Assembly: GCF_014858005.1 (NCBI RefSeq)
Contig: NZ_JACYOT010000004.1
Coordinates: 62,001 to 126,000 of the forward strand
Source: Propioniciclava soli
Lineage (GTDB): Bacteria; Actinomycetota; Actinomycetes; Propionibacteriales; Propionibacteriaceae
Reading direction: 5' to 3'
DNA length: 64,000 bases
Each line of letters opens with the position of its first letter. Position 1 is the stretch's first letter. Position numbers and translations under genes: made by a program. The notes under the pieces were generated by a model. The model was given only the letters and a program-made list of their open reading frames with translations. It ran no database searches and was not told the DNA's origin. This document shows positions 1-9,376 of this stretch, in pieces.

Positions 1-249
1 CCGGCGCCGGCCTTGACCATGATGATGATGCGGCGCGGCTTCTCCAGTGAGTCCACGAACTCCTCGACGGTCTGCGACGCGATGAAGTGGCCCTCCGGGT
101 GGGCCGTCAGCACGGCCTCCGTCTTGGCCCAGGTGCGGTTGAAGATGGCCGTGCGATACCCGTGGTTGGCGAAGTTGCGGGCCAGGTTGGAGCCCATGAC
201 GGCCATGCCGACCACGCCGATCTGCGCGCTTGAGGTCTTCTCGCTCATG
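1..249 (-). CDS. gnd: 6-phosphogluconate dehydrogenase, decarboxylating (N-terminal part)
   Basis: Only the first 83 codons lie in the window; the gene runs off the left edge. The product oxidises and decarboxylates 6-phosphogluconate to ribulose 5-phosphate in the cytosolic pentose phosphate pathway. The visible part is the N-terminal Rossmann fold: IGVVGMAVMGSNLARNFANH is the family's dinucleotide-binding glycine motif, followed by the NRTWAKTEAV strand-helix and by RRIIIMVKAG, which is where the family has its IxLVKAG strand. ATG at 249 is chosen because a GAAGGGA sequence sits a few bases upstream and the preceding DNA is non-coding. It is divergent from uxaC. Its presence beside uronate genes may be functional, since gluconate made from uronates would enter here after phosphorylation (inference). 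Confidence 0.93.
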
Positions 250-426
250 GTGGTGGTGATCCCTTCGTTGGTGTACCCCGCCCATCTTGCCGCACCCGTG
301 TGGCCCGCGGGCACGCGATTTCCTTCCCTTGCACGGCTTCCTTCCCTGCCACGGCGACGCGCGCCAAGCCCTGCCAACCCCTGCCAACCCCTGCGCAACG
401 CGCCGGGGCGGGGTAAGAATGGGCCC
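250..426. other. Divergent intergenic region with short direct repeats
   Basis: This spacer separates gnd (-) from uxaC (+). It holds a near-identical 16-bp pair (CCTTCCCTTGCACGGC at 322-337 and CCTTCCCTGCCACGGC at 340-355, 18-bp period). A 10-bp tandem CTGCCAACCC follows at 371-380 and 381-390, with a degenerate third copy at 391-400. These could be regulator sites for the neighbouring LacI protein, but no symmetric LacI-type operator is evident. Confidence 0.5.
414..419 (+). promoter_or_regulatory. -10 element TAAGAA for uxaC
   Basis: TAAGAA is followed by exactly 7 nt and then the uxaC ATG. No Shine-Dalgarno sequence fits between, so transcription would begin at or next to the start codon (leaderless mRNA). 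No good -35 box is seen. Confidence 0.45.
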
Positions 427-1845
427 ATGACAGCGCCGTTGACCCTGAACCCGGACCGCCTGTTCCCCGCCGAGCCGCAGACCCGCGCGGTCGCCCGGCG
501 CTTGTACGACCAGGTGAAGGACCTCCCGATCGTCTCCCCGCACGGGCACGTCCCGCCCGTGTGGATCGCCGACGACGTCCCCTTCTCGGACCCGACCAGC
601 CTGCTGCTGAGCCCCGACCACTACGTCAACCGGATCATGCACGGCCAGGGTGTCGACCTCGCCGACCTCGGCGTCCCGCCGGGCCGCGACGGCTTCACCG
701 CCGAGCAGGCGCGCAACGCGTGGCGGATCTTCTGCGAGCACTGGCACCTGTACCGCGGCACGCCGATGAAGTTCTGGATGGAGTCGGAGCTCGTCGACAT
801 CTTCGGCGTCGACGTGCGGCCGTCCGCCGAGACGGCCGACCAGATCTACGACGCCATCTCCGCCAAGCTCGCGACGGACGCGTTCCGCCCCCGGGCGCTG
901 ATGGACACCTTCAACATCACGTTTATCGCGACCACCGACGACCCGCTGGACGACCTCTCCCACCACGCGAAGATCCGCGACGACGCGTCGTTCACGCGCG
1001 AGGTCCGCCCCACCTTCCGACCGGACAAGTACCTCGAGCCCGGCCGCGAGGGCTGGGGAGACCTGATGGACGCCCTCGCCGCCGCCACGGGAGAGGACAC
1101 GGGCACGTTCGCCGGCTGGGTCGCCGCGATGGAGAACCGGCGCGCCTTCTTCAAGGAGAACGGGGCGGTCTCGACCGATCACGCCCACACCGACATGTAC
1201 ATGGCCCCGCTCGACGATGCCGAGGCGGTCTATGCCCGGGCGCGCCGCGGTGAGGCGTCTCCCGAGGAGAACCTGGCGCTGCGTCGGGCCTTCATGTTCG
1301 AGCAGTGCCGCATGGCGTCCGAGGACGGCCTGGTGCTGACCTACCACGCCGCCGTGCACCGCAACCACCACCAGCCGACGTTCGAGCGGTTCGGCGCCGA
1401 CGTGGGTGGCGACATCCCGATGGCGTACAACGTGGTGGAGCCGCTGGAGCCGGTGCTCAACGCCTTCGGCACCCACCCGAACTTCCGAATCGTGCTGTTC
1501 GGCATGGACGAGACGGTCTACAGCCGCGAGATCGGCCCGCTGGCCGGGTTCTACCCCTCCGTGTACGTGGGCGTGCCGTGGTGGTTCATCGACGCCCCCG
1601 ACGCGATCCGCCGCTGGCGCAAGGCGGTCACCGAGTACGGCACGTTCTACAAGAGCTCCGGGTTCATCGACGACACGCGTGCGTTCCTGTCCATTCCGGC
1701 GCGCCACGACATGTCGCGGCGCCTGGACGCAGTCCACCTCGCGGAGCTGGTGGTCGAGCACCGGCTGGAGATCGACGAGGCCGAGGAGGTCGTCCACACC
1801 CTGGTCGCCGACCAGGCGCGGGAAGTCTTCAAGATCGACGGCTGA
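427..1845 (+). CDS. uxaC: Uronate isomerase (glucuronate isomerase)
   Basis: 472 aa, normal for the family. It interconverts D-glucuronate and D-fructuronate (or D-galacturonate and D-tagaturonate), the first step of hexuronate catabolism. It belongs to the amidohydrolase-fold metal enzymes. The N-terminal metal motif is IVSPHGHVPP, with His39 and His41; later landmarks are the FNITFIATTDDP stretch, RPTFRPDKYLEPG and the conserved MAYNVVEPL/PNFRIVLFGMDE region. ATG 427 is preferred over an upstream in-frame ATG because the upstream residues read as translated intergenic DNA, and because a -10 box lies 7 nt before it. It is followed after 49 bp by a LacI regulator. The isomerase product is the substrate of the family to which the 4379-5749 dehydrogenase belongs. 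Confidence 0.95.
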   Translation: MTAPLTLNPDRLFPAEPQTRAVARRLYDQVKDLPIVSPHGHVPPVWIADDVPFSDPTSLLLSPDHYVNRIMHGQGVDLADLGVPPGRDGFTAEQARNAWRIFCEHWHLYRGTPMKFWMESELVDIFGVDVRPSAETADQIYDAISAKLATDAFRPRALMDTFNITFIATTDDPLDDLSHHAKIRDDASFTREVRPTFRPDKYLEPGREGWGDLMDALAAATGEDTGTFAGWVAAMENRRAFFKENGAVSTDHAHTDMYMAPLDDAEAVYARARRGEASPEENLALRRAFMFEQCRMASEDGLVLTYHAAVHRNHHQPTFERFGADVGGDIPMAYNVVEPLEPVLNAFGTHPNFRIVLFGMDETVYSREIGPLAGFYPSVYVGVPWWFIDAPDAIRRWRKAVTEYGTFYKSSGFIDDTRAFLSIPARHDMSRRLDAVHLAELVVEHRLEIDEAEEVVHTLVADQAREVFKIDG

Positions 1846-1881
1846 ACCGCCGTTCGCCCGAGCGTGGGGAGGCCTTTGTTA

Positions 1882-1887
1882 TAGGCT
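1882..1887 (+). promoter_or_regulatory. -10 element TAGGCT for the LacI-type regulator
   Basis: TAGGCT plus 7 nt plus ATG, the same geometry as upstream of uxaC. It implies that the regulator has its own leaderless transcript in addition to any read-through from uxaC. Confidence 0.45.
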
Positions 1888-1894
1888 CGGCCCC

Positions 1895-2899
1895 ATGGCC
1901 AGCGACGCAGCGGGGGGTTCGGACGCCACGATCTACGACGTGGCCCGGGTCGCCGGGGTCAGTCCGTCGACCGTGTCCCGGGCGTTCTCGCGCCCGGGAC
2001 GCGTCAGCGCGCAGACTGCCGAACGGATCCGCAAGGTGGCCGACGATCTCGGTTACCGCTCCCGCGAGGTGAGCCGGACGAGCGCGAAGAGCACCACGAA
2101 GGTGATCGGCGTGGCCGTGGCCGACATCACCAACCCGTTCAACTTCCGCGTCATCCGCGGTTGCCAGGCGGCGGCCGCAGAGGCCGGGTTCGTCGTCACC
2201 CTCAACGACGCCCAGGAGTCGGAGTCGCTGGAGCGGGAGCTGCTGCGCCGCTCACTGCCGCTGCTGGACGGCCTCGTGATCGCCTCGTCGCGGTTGTCGG
2301 ACACCGAACTGCGCACGGTCGCCAAGACGCTGCCCGTCGTGGTGCTGAACCGGCGCGTCGCCGGGTTGCACTGCATCGTGCCCGACATGGGCCACGGCGT
2401 CCGCCGCGCCGCCGAGCACCTCATCGGCCTGGGGCACCGCTCCATCACCTACCTCGCCGGGCCCGAGGCGTCGTGGGCGGACGGCATCCGGTGGCGGGCG
2501 GTGCGCGACTCGGCGACCGAGATGGGGTTCACCGAGCACCGCATCGGGCCGTTCGCGCCCACGCTGCAGGGCGGACGCGGCGCCGCCGAGGTCGTCGCCG
2601 CCCGCCGGTTCAAGGCCGTGGTGTGCTTCAACGACCTCATGGCCATCGGGCTCATCCGCGGCCTGGGGGAGCGTGGCATCCGGGTGCCCGAGCAGGTCAG
2701 CGTGATCGGTTTCGACAACATCTTCGCCTCCGCGATCATCACGCCCGGCCTCACCACCGTGGCCGCGCCGCTGACGATGCTCGGCGACTCCGCCGTGCGC
2801 ACGATCGTGGCAACGTTGAACGGCACCAAGCCGCCGGAGAACCTGCCGGTGACCGTGCCGGTGCGCCTCATGGTGCGCCAGTCCACCGGCCCGGCCTGA
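1895..2899 (+). CDS. LacI-family transcriptional regulator
   Basis: 334 aa. An N-terminal helix-turn-helix and hinge (about residues 12-60: IYDVARVAGVSPSTVSRAF, then AERIRKVADDLGYR) precedes a periplasmic-binding-protein-like effector domain (VIGVAVADITNPFN at the domain start; VVCFNDLMAIGLIRGL and VSVIGFDNI near the C-terminus). Proteins of this family repress sugar-catabolic genes and release DNA on binding a sugar or sugar acid. Wedged between uxaC and the LarA-like/dehydrogenase pair, it most likely controls this hexuronate block; the ligand cannot be read from sequence. It converges on the LarA-like gene. Confidence 0.92.
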   Translation: MASDAAGGSDATIYDVARVAGVSPSTVSRAFSRPGRVSAQTAERIRKVADDLGYRSREVSRTSAKSTTKVIGVAVADITNPFNFRVIRGCQAAAAEAGFVVTLNDAQESESLERELLRRSLPLLDGLVIASSRLSDTELRTVAKTLPVVVLNRRVAGLHCIVPDMGHGVRRAAEHLIGLGHRSITYLAGPEASWADGIRWRAVRDSATEMGFTEHRIGPFAPTLQGGRGAAEVVAARRFKAVVCFNDLMAIGLIRGLGERGIRVPEQVSVIGFDNIFASAIITPGLTTVAAPLTMLGDSAVRTIVATLNGTKPPENLPVTVPVRLMVRQSTGPA

Positions 2900-2911
2900 G
2901 CCGGCCCGCGC

Positions 2912-2953
2912 CAGCCGCGCAGGCGGTCCCGCGGCGTCAGCCGCGCAGGCGGT
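2912..2953. repeat. 16-bp direct repeat copying the 3' end of the LarA-like gene
   Basis: CAGCCGCGCAGGCGGT occurs at 2912-2927 and again at 2938-2953 (26-bp period). The second copy covers the last codons of the minus-strand gene; the first lies outside it, in the convergent spacer. It looks like a local tandem duplication of the gene end. Confidence 0.75.
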
Positions 2954-4232
2954 ACAGCACCTCGCCTGCGTTCTCCTGGACGAAGACGTCCGGGTCGGCC
3001 TTCCACGCCTCGATGTCCACCGCCGACAGCGGCAGGTGGCCGAGGTTGACCTGGCGGCACACCTCTTCGGGGATCTGGGTGCACAGCGTCACCTTGATCC
3101 GGTTGGTCTCGACACCCGTCTCCGGGTCGTAGGTGCCTGCCCCGCGGACGTGCGTGGAGTGGGCCAGGACGCCCTTGGGCACGTGGGAGAACCTGTCCCA
3201 CTGCTTGGTGAAGTACTCAATGGAGTGGTACCCGACCTCGAGGATCTCGGGGTGCTGCTCGGCGACCTGGGTGACGTGGGGGGCGTAGATGATGACCTCG
3301 CCGCCGTCGGCCATGGCGGGCTGCATCTTGTAGCAGCCCTTCGCGGCGGTCCAGATGTCGTCGTAGCGCGTCGGCATCATGGCCAGCACGCGGGTGAACG
3401 GCTTGTCGACGTGGACGACGTGGCTCTCCGAGGCGATCTCGGCGGCGTCGGCCCAGGCGTCCTCGGCGGTGCCGAAGCTGACCGACTCCAGGTCACCCGA
3501 CCCGGACTCCACCACCAGGCACAGCGCCAGGCGCCAGCCGGGGATCATCGCCGAGCCGGCGTTGATGATGGCGCGCACGGGCGTGATGCCGGCCTTGCCG
3601 ATCATCTCCTCGACGCCGATGAGCGCGCCGACCCAGTGCGAGAGGTCGATGGCGTCGTGGGTGGAGCAGCCGGGGATGAAGTACTTGTTGCCCCCCGAGA
3701 TGCCGACCACCTCGTGCGGGAACACCGGGCCGATGACCAGGTTGATGTCGGCCTCGACGACACGGCGGTTCATCTCGACGACGACCTCCTCACGCATCGC
3801 GCCCTGCGACAGCTCGGCCACCTCGTCGGCGCTCAGCGTGCCGATCTCGACGATCTGGCTCGGGTCGTGGAACTCGTGGTTCACCACCGTCAGGCCCGGG
3901 TAGACGTCGTCGATCGTCTGCCCGGCCGGCACGCCGAACCACCGGTCGATGGCGGCCGGGGACATGTAGGAGTGCGTGCCGAGCGCGATGACGGCGGTGA
4001 GGGACGCCACCCGATCAGCCAGATGGCGGTGCACGCTGGCGACCACGAGGGGGAGCGGGCAGCTCCGCGTCCCGTCCGGCACCACGAGCACCACGTTCTT
4101 GCCGTCGAAGTCGACGTCGGCGAACCGGCGGGCGACGAACGCGTCCAGCTCGGCGTCCGACACGTGCTGGTGCGGGCCGCCGATCGTCTCGACGGCGATG
4201 TCGGTGGGCTGATGCCCGATGGATGGGGACAC
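2937..4232 (-). CDS. LarA-family nickel-pincer-dependent 2-hydroxyacid racemase/epimerase
   Basis: 431 aa, the usual LarA length. LarA proteins carry a nickel-pincer nucleotide covalently bound to a lysine and invert the carbinol carbon of 2-hydroxyacids by hydride transfer. The key positions are present with LarA spacing: Asp53/Arg56 in VVPDGTR, His87 in ALGTHS, His173 and, ten residues on, Lys183 in FPHEVVGISGGNKY (LarA His174/Lys184), and a further 16 residues on His199 in LSHW (LarA Ni ligand His200). The GTG start at 4232 is chosen for its upstream AAGGAG. Family members act on lactate, malate, aryl-lactates and also D-gluconate (a C2 epimerase has been reported). Lying beside uxaC and a mannonate-forming dehydrogenase family member, gluconate/mannonate 2-epimerase is my preferred guess. 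Cofactor genes larB/C/E are not in the window. Confidence 0.85.
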   Translation of the reverse strand: MSPSIGHQPTDIAVETIGGPHQHVSDAELDAFVARRFADVDFDGKNVVLVVPDGTRSCPLPLVVASVHRHLADRVASLTAVIALGTHSYMSPAAIDRWFGVPAGQTIDDVYPGLTVVNHEFHDPSQIVEIGTLSADEVAELSQGAMREEVVVEMNRRVVEADINLVIGPVFPHEVVGISGGNKYFIPGCSTHDAIDLSHWVGALIGVEEMIGKAGITPVRAIINAGSAMIPGWRLALCLVVESGSGDLESVSFGTAEDAWADAAEIASESHVVHVDKPFTRVLAMMPTRYDDIWTAAKGCYKMQPAMADGGEVIIYAPHVTQVAEQHPEILEVGYHSIEYFTKQWDRFSHVPKGVLAHSTHVRGAGTYDPETGVETNRIKVTLCTQIPEEVCRQVNLGHLPLSAVDIEAWKADPDVFVQENAGEVLYRLRG

Positions 4233-4269
4233 GGGGGCTCCTTGGGTCGGCACCGCGGATGGTGGTGAC

Positions 4270-4275
4270 AGCATA
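4270..4275 (-). promoter_or_regulatory. Candidate -10 (TATGCT) for the LarA-like gene
   Basis: On the minus strand TATGCT lies 37 nt before the GTG start, leaving room for a short leader containing AAGGAG. No convincing -35 element at standard spacing. Confidence 0.3.
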
Positions 4276-4340
4276 CGAGCCTGTGGGTGCCGGTGCAGGG
4301 CAACCGCGTGCACCCGCGGGTGCGCGGCAAGCCAACGCCC

Positions 4341-4346
4341 TAGAGT
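4341..4346 (+). promoter_or_regulatory. -10 element TAGAGT for the dehydrogenase gene
   Basis: TAGAGT sits 32 nt upstream of the GTG at 4379. The resulting leader carries a GAGAAAGG ribosome-binding site, so this gene, unlike uxaC, would have a normal leader. Confidence 0.4.
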
Positions 4347-4378
4347 CGGGAGGGAACCCGAGAGAAAGGCCCGTTGTC

Positions 4379-5749
4379 GTGTCCCGTCGACTCTCCCGCA
4401 GCCAGGATGGCCGCCCCGCTGCACCCGTGCGCATCGTCCACCTCGGCCTGGGCAACTTCTTCCGCGCCCACACCGCCATGTACACCGAGCACGCGCCCGA
4501 CGCCGACGCGTGGGGCATCGCTGCGTTCACCGGCCGCAGCTACGCCATGGCCGAGACCATGGAGGCCCAGGACGGCCTCTACACCCTCGTCGTGCAGAAC
4601 CCCGAGGGCAACGACTACCAGGTGATCAGCTCCGTCGTGGCCACCCACCCCGGCCCGGACGTCGAGCAGCTGCTGACCTACTTCCGCGACCCGCAGGTCG
4701 CGATCATCACGTCCACGGTCACCGAGGCCGGCTACGTCCGCACCAGCGGCGGCGGGCTCGACGTCGACCACGACGGCGTGAAGGCCGACGTCGAGGCGCT
4801 CAAGGGTGGGGACCTGGCGTCCGTGACGACCGTGCCCGGCAAGTTCGTGGCCGGCCTGGTGGCACGCCGCGAGGCGGACGCCGGCGGCATCACCTTCGTG
4901 CCGTGCGACAACGTGCCCGACTCCGGGCACATGGTCGAGACGGTCGTCCGGGACCTGGCCGGGCTCGTGGACGACTCGCTGCTGGAGTGGGTCGACGCCA
5001 ACGTCTCGTTCGTGACGACGATGGTCGACCGCATCACTCCGGGTGTCACCGACGAGGTGCGCGAGGCCGTCGAGGCCGACACCGAGGTGGAGGATCCGGC
5101 CGCCGTGGCCACCGAGCCCTTCACCGAATGGGTGCTGGCCGGGGAGTTCAAGAACGGCCGCCCGGCCTGGGACGAGGCCGGCGCCACGTTCGTGGACGAC
5201 ATCGTGCCCCACGAGCTGCGCAAGCTGTGGCTGCTCAACGGCTCCCACTCGCTTATGGCCTACGCCGCGACGATCGTCGGACGCCCCACGGTGTACGAGG
5301 CCATCAGCGACCCGACCGTTGCCGGCTGGGTCAACGACTGGTGGGACGTCGCCGCCAAGCACCTGCCCCTGCCCGCCGAGGAGATCGCCGCCTACCGCGA
5401 GGCGCTGCTCGAACGCTTCGGCAACCCCCGCATGAAGGACGCGCTCGCCCGCATCGCGGCCGACGGCTCGCAGAAGATCCCGATCCGCATCGTGCCGGCG
5501 CTGAACGCCGAGCGCGCCGACGGGGGAGAGCCCATCGGCGCCGAGCGCGCCGTCGCCGCCTGGGTGCTGCACCTGCGCGGCCTGGGCGCACCGGTCAACG
5601 ACGCGCGCGGCGACGAGGTGACGTCGCTCGCCGAGGGCACCCTGGAGGAGGCCGTCGTCCGGGTGTGCGACTACCTGTCCATCGCGGACGCAGGGGCCCG
5701 CTCGTCCATCCTGACCCTGGCCCAGGAGCTGGAGGCCGCCGCGGCCTGA
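4379..5749 (+). CDS. Mannitol dehydrogenase/fructuronate reductase family oxidoreductase
   Basis: 456 aa. It belongs to the polyol-specific long-chain dehydrogenases, which include fructuronate reductase UxuB (fructuronate to D-mannonate with NADH) and mannitol 2-dehydrogenase. The N-terminal NAD-binding strand VRIVHLGLGNFFRAHTAMY, the central TMVDRITP and the catalytic signature K-x4-N-x2-H (Lys282, Asn287, His290 in KLWLLNGSH) are all present. The GTG start at 4379 has GAGAAAGG upstream. The gene is divergent from the LarA-like gene and close to uxaC, so fructuronate reduction is the likeliest role; mannitol or other polyol oxidation is the alternative, as sequence motifs alone do not separate them. 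No mannonate dehydratase (uxuA) lies in the window. Confidence 0.88.
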   Translation: MSRRLSRSQDGRPAAPVRIVHLGLGNFFRAHTAMYTEHAPDADAWGIAAFTGRSYAMAETMEAQDGLYTLVVQNPEGNDYQVISSVVATHPGPDVEQLLTYFRDPQVAIITSTVTEAGYVRTSGGGLDVDHDGVKADVEALKGGDLASVTTVPGKFVAGLVARREADAGGITFVPCDNVPDSGHMVETVVRDLAGLVDDSLLEWVDANVSFVTTMVDRITPGVTDEVREAVEADTEVEDPAAVATEPFTEWVLAGEFKNGRPAWDEAGATFVDDIVPHELRKLWLLNGSHSLMAYAATIVGRPTVYEAISDPTVAGWVNDWWDVAAKHLPLPAEEIAAYREALLERFGNPRMKDALARIAADGSQKIPIRIVPALNAERADGGEPIGAERAVAAWVLHLRGLGAPVNDARGDEVTSLAEGTLEEAVVRVCDYLSIADAGARSSILTLAQELEAAAA

Positions 5750-5794
5750 CCCCCGGTGTGTGAGCCCACCTGGGTTGGCCGCCCACCTGGAATG

Positions 5795-5848
5795 GCATTT
5801 GGACCCGAGGAAATGGCGCCATGGCGCCATTTCCTCGGGTCCAAATGC
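5795..5848. repeat. 54-bp perfect palindrome, copy 1
   Basis: A loopless perfect inverted repeat whose left arm begins GCATTTGGACCCGAGGAAAT and whose centre is two tandem copies of ATGGCGCC. It lies between two convergent stop codons (dehydrogenase at 5749, aldo/keto reductase at 5880). An identical copy is at 6975 and a one-base variant at 35448. There is no T-tract, so it is not a textbook intrinsic terminator, though it could form a very stable RNA hairpin from either strand. Confidence 0.95.
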
Positions 5849-5879
5849 GGTGTGCGGAGGCCGCGGCGTCCCGCTCGGG

Positions 5880-7178
<1,299 letters not shown>

Positions 7179-8444
7179 TCAGCGGCGGTATGTCACCCGG
7201 CCGGCCCAGACGGTGAGCTCCACGGGGTCGGGCAGCTCGCGTCCGTGGTAGGGGTTGTTCCGCGAGAGCGACGCCGTCTGCTCCCGGTCGACCATGGCCC
7301 GGCGCTCGGGATCCACCAGCACCAGGTTGGCCGGCTCGCCCACCGCGAGCGGACGCCCCTGGTGCGCGAGGCGTCCGATGCGCGCCGGCGCCACGGCCAT
7401 GCGCTCCACCAGGGTCGGCCAGTCCATGCGCCCGGAGCCGACCATGACCTCCATGACCACCGCGAGCGCCTGCTCCAGCCCGAGCATGCCCGGCAGCGCG
7501 ACGTCGAAGGGGTGGTCCTTGTCCTGCACCGCGTGGGGGGCGTGGTCGGTGCCCACCACGTCGATCGTGCCGTCGGCGAGCGCCTCGCGCAGCGCCTCGA
7601 TGTGCTCGGAGGTCCGCAGCGGGGGATTGACCTTGAACGTGGTGTCGTAGGTCTCCACGTGCGGCGTGTCGAGCAGCAGGTGGTGCGGCGTCACCTCGGC
7701 GGTGACGTGGATGCCGCGCGCCTTGGCCCACCGGATCACCTCGACGCTCTCCGCGGTCGAGATGTGGCAGGCGTGGTAGCGCCCACCGGTGAACTCGGCG
7801 AGCTGCACGTCGCGCGCGATCACCGTCGACTCGGCGACGCTCGGCCAGCCCGGCAGACCGAGGCGTCCCGAGATCTCCGACTCATGGCAGCACGCGCCCG
7901 GCCCCGCCAACCGCGGGTCCTGCGCATGTTGGGCCACGACCCCGTCGAACGGCTTGAGGTAGGTGAGGGCGCGGCGCATCAGGAGGCTGTCGTGCACGCA
8001 GGCGCCGTCGTCGGAGAACACCCGGACGCCCTGGCGCGCCATGAGCCCCAGCTCGGCCAGCTCCGTCCCGGCGCGTCCCTTGGTGACGGCGCCGATCGGC
8101 ACCACCTCGCACGTGCCGTCGCGGCGTCCGAGCTCGGCGACATACTGGGCGGCCTCGGCCGTGTCCGTGTCAGGGGTGAGGTTCGGCATCGCGAACACCG
8201 CGGTGTAGCCGCCCCGCGCGGCCGCCCGCGTGCCGGAGGCGACCGTCTCAGCGTCCTCGCGGCCTGGCTCGCGCAGGTGGGTGTGCAGGTCGACCAGGCC
8301 GGGCAGGGCCAACAGCCCGTCGGCGTCGATGCGCTCGGCGTCCGCAGGGGCGTCCGCCACCTCGACGAACCGGCCGTCGACGATCGCGAGATCGGTCGTC
8401 GAGCCGTCGGCGAGCCGGGCTCCGCTGATGACGTGGGCGCTCAC
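7179..8444 (-). CDS. pyrC: Dihydroorotase
   Basis: 421 aa, class I (amidohydrolase) dihydroorotase, which cyclises carbamoyl-aspartate to dihydroorotate in pyrimidine synthesis. The metal-binding motif [10 protein letters not shown] (His54, His56) opens the barrel; [11 protein letters not shown], the HxCHIST region ([14 protein letters not shown]), [12 protein letters not shown] and VGTDHAPH are all present. The GTG start at 8444 overlaps the pyrB stop by 4 bp (GTGA), so the two genes are translationally coupled. It is the last pyr gene of the operon here; carA/carB do not follow. Confidence 0.96.
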   Translation of the reverse strand: MSAHVISGARLADGSTTDLAIVDGRFVEVADAPADAERIDADGLLALPGLVDLHTHLREPGREDAETVASGTRAAARGGYTAVFAMPNLTPDTDTAEAAQYVAELGRRDGTCEVVPIGAVTKGRAGTELAELGLMARQGVRVFSDDGACVHDSLLMRRALTYLKPFDGVVAQHAQDPRLAGPGACCHESEISGRLGLPGWPSVAESTVIARDVQLAEFTGGRYHACHISTAESVEVIRWAKARGIHVTAEVTPHHLLLDTPHVETYDTTFKVNPPLRTSEHIEALREALADGTIDVVGTDHAPHAVQDKDHPFDVALPGMLGLEQALAVVMEVMVGSGRMDWPTLVERMAVAPARIGRLAHQGRPLAVGEPANLVLVDPERRAMVDREQTASLSRNNPYHGRELPDPVELTVWAGRVTYRR

Positions 8445-9376
8445 TGGTCTCCCTCCCCACCCAGCAGGTGGTACAACACGCTCATCCGGACGGCGACACC
8501 GGCCGACACCTGGTCCAGCACCCGCGAGGCCGCGGCGTCCGCCGCCTGCGAGCTGATCTCCACGCCGCGGTTCATGGGCCCGGGGTGCATGATCGCCGCG
8601 GTCGGCTTCAGCCGGGCCAGCCGCTCGCTGGTCAGCCCGTAACCGGCCGTGTATTCCCGCTCGCTCGGGAAGAAGCCGGACGCCATCCGCTCGCGCTGCA
8701 CGCGCAGCATCATCACCACATCGGCCTGCTCCAGGGCCTGGTCGAAGTCGGAGGTGACGGCGGCGTCCCAGTTCTCGACGCCGGTCGGCAGCAGGGTGGG
8801 GGGCGCCACCAGGGTCACGTTGCCGCCCAGCACCGTCTGCAACAAGACGTTGGAGCGGACGACGCGGCTGTGCAGCAGGTCGCCTACGATCGCGATCCGC
8901 TTGCCCGCGAACCCGTCGCCGAGCCCCTTCGCGCGGAAGTGCTGCCGCATCGTGTAGGCGTCGAGCAGGGCCTGGGTGGGGTGCTCATGCTGGCCGTCGC
9001 CGGCGTTCACGACGTGGGCCCTCACCCACGTGGCGGCCTGCGCCACGGCGCCGGAGCTGGCGTGCCGGATGACAAAGCAGTCGACGCCCATCGCGTCCAG
9101 CGTCAGCATCGTGTCGCGCAGCGACTCGCCCTTCGACACCGACGACCCCTTGGCGGAGACGTTGATCGTGTCCGCGCTCATCCACTTGCCCGCGATCTCG
9201 AAGCTCGTGCGCGTCCGCGTGGAGTCCTCGAAGAACATGTTGATGATGGTGCGGCCCCGCAGCGCAGGCAGCTTCTTGATCGGACGCCGCTGCACCTCGT
9301 GCATTTCCTCGGCCAGGTCCAGCAGCGAGAGGGCCTCGGCACGGGAGAGGTCGCCGGCGCTCAGCAGGTGACGCAT
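8441..9376 (-). CDS. pyrB: Aspartate carbamoyltransferase catalytic subunit
   Basis: 311 aa. It condenses carbamoyl phosphate with aspartate, the committed step of pyrimidine synthesis. The carbamoyl-phosphate loop STRTRTS (residues 52-58) is intact, as are VIRHASSGA and the [14 protein letters not shown] segment. The ATG at 9376 overlaps the pyrR stop by one base (ATGA). No regulatory chain (pyrI) is present, as usual for actinobacteria. Confidence 0.97.
   Translation of the reverse strand: MRHLLSAGDLSRAEALSLLDLAEEMHEVQRRPIKKLPALRGRTIINMFFEDSTRTRTSFEIAGKWMSADTINVSAKGSSVSKGESLRDTMLTLDAMGVDCFVIRHASSGAVAQAATWVRAHVVNAGDGQHEHPTQALLDAYTMRQHFRAKGLGDGFAGKRIAIVGDLLHSRVVRSNVLLQTVLGGNVTLVAPPTLLPTGVENWDAAVTSDFDQALEQADVVMMLRVQRERMASGFFPSEREYTAGYGLTSERLARLKPTAAIMHPGPMNRGVEISSQAADAAASRVLDQVSAGVAVRMSVLYHLLGGEGDQ

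Noticed and set aside
250-426. LacI-type operator controlling gnd/uxaC.
   Set aside because: Direct repeats are present but no central-CG dyad of the expected type was found.
5795-5848. Coding function for the palindrome (it reads open on both strands).
   Set aside because: The frames arise from its symmetry; all copies are between genes and have no ribosome-binding site.
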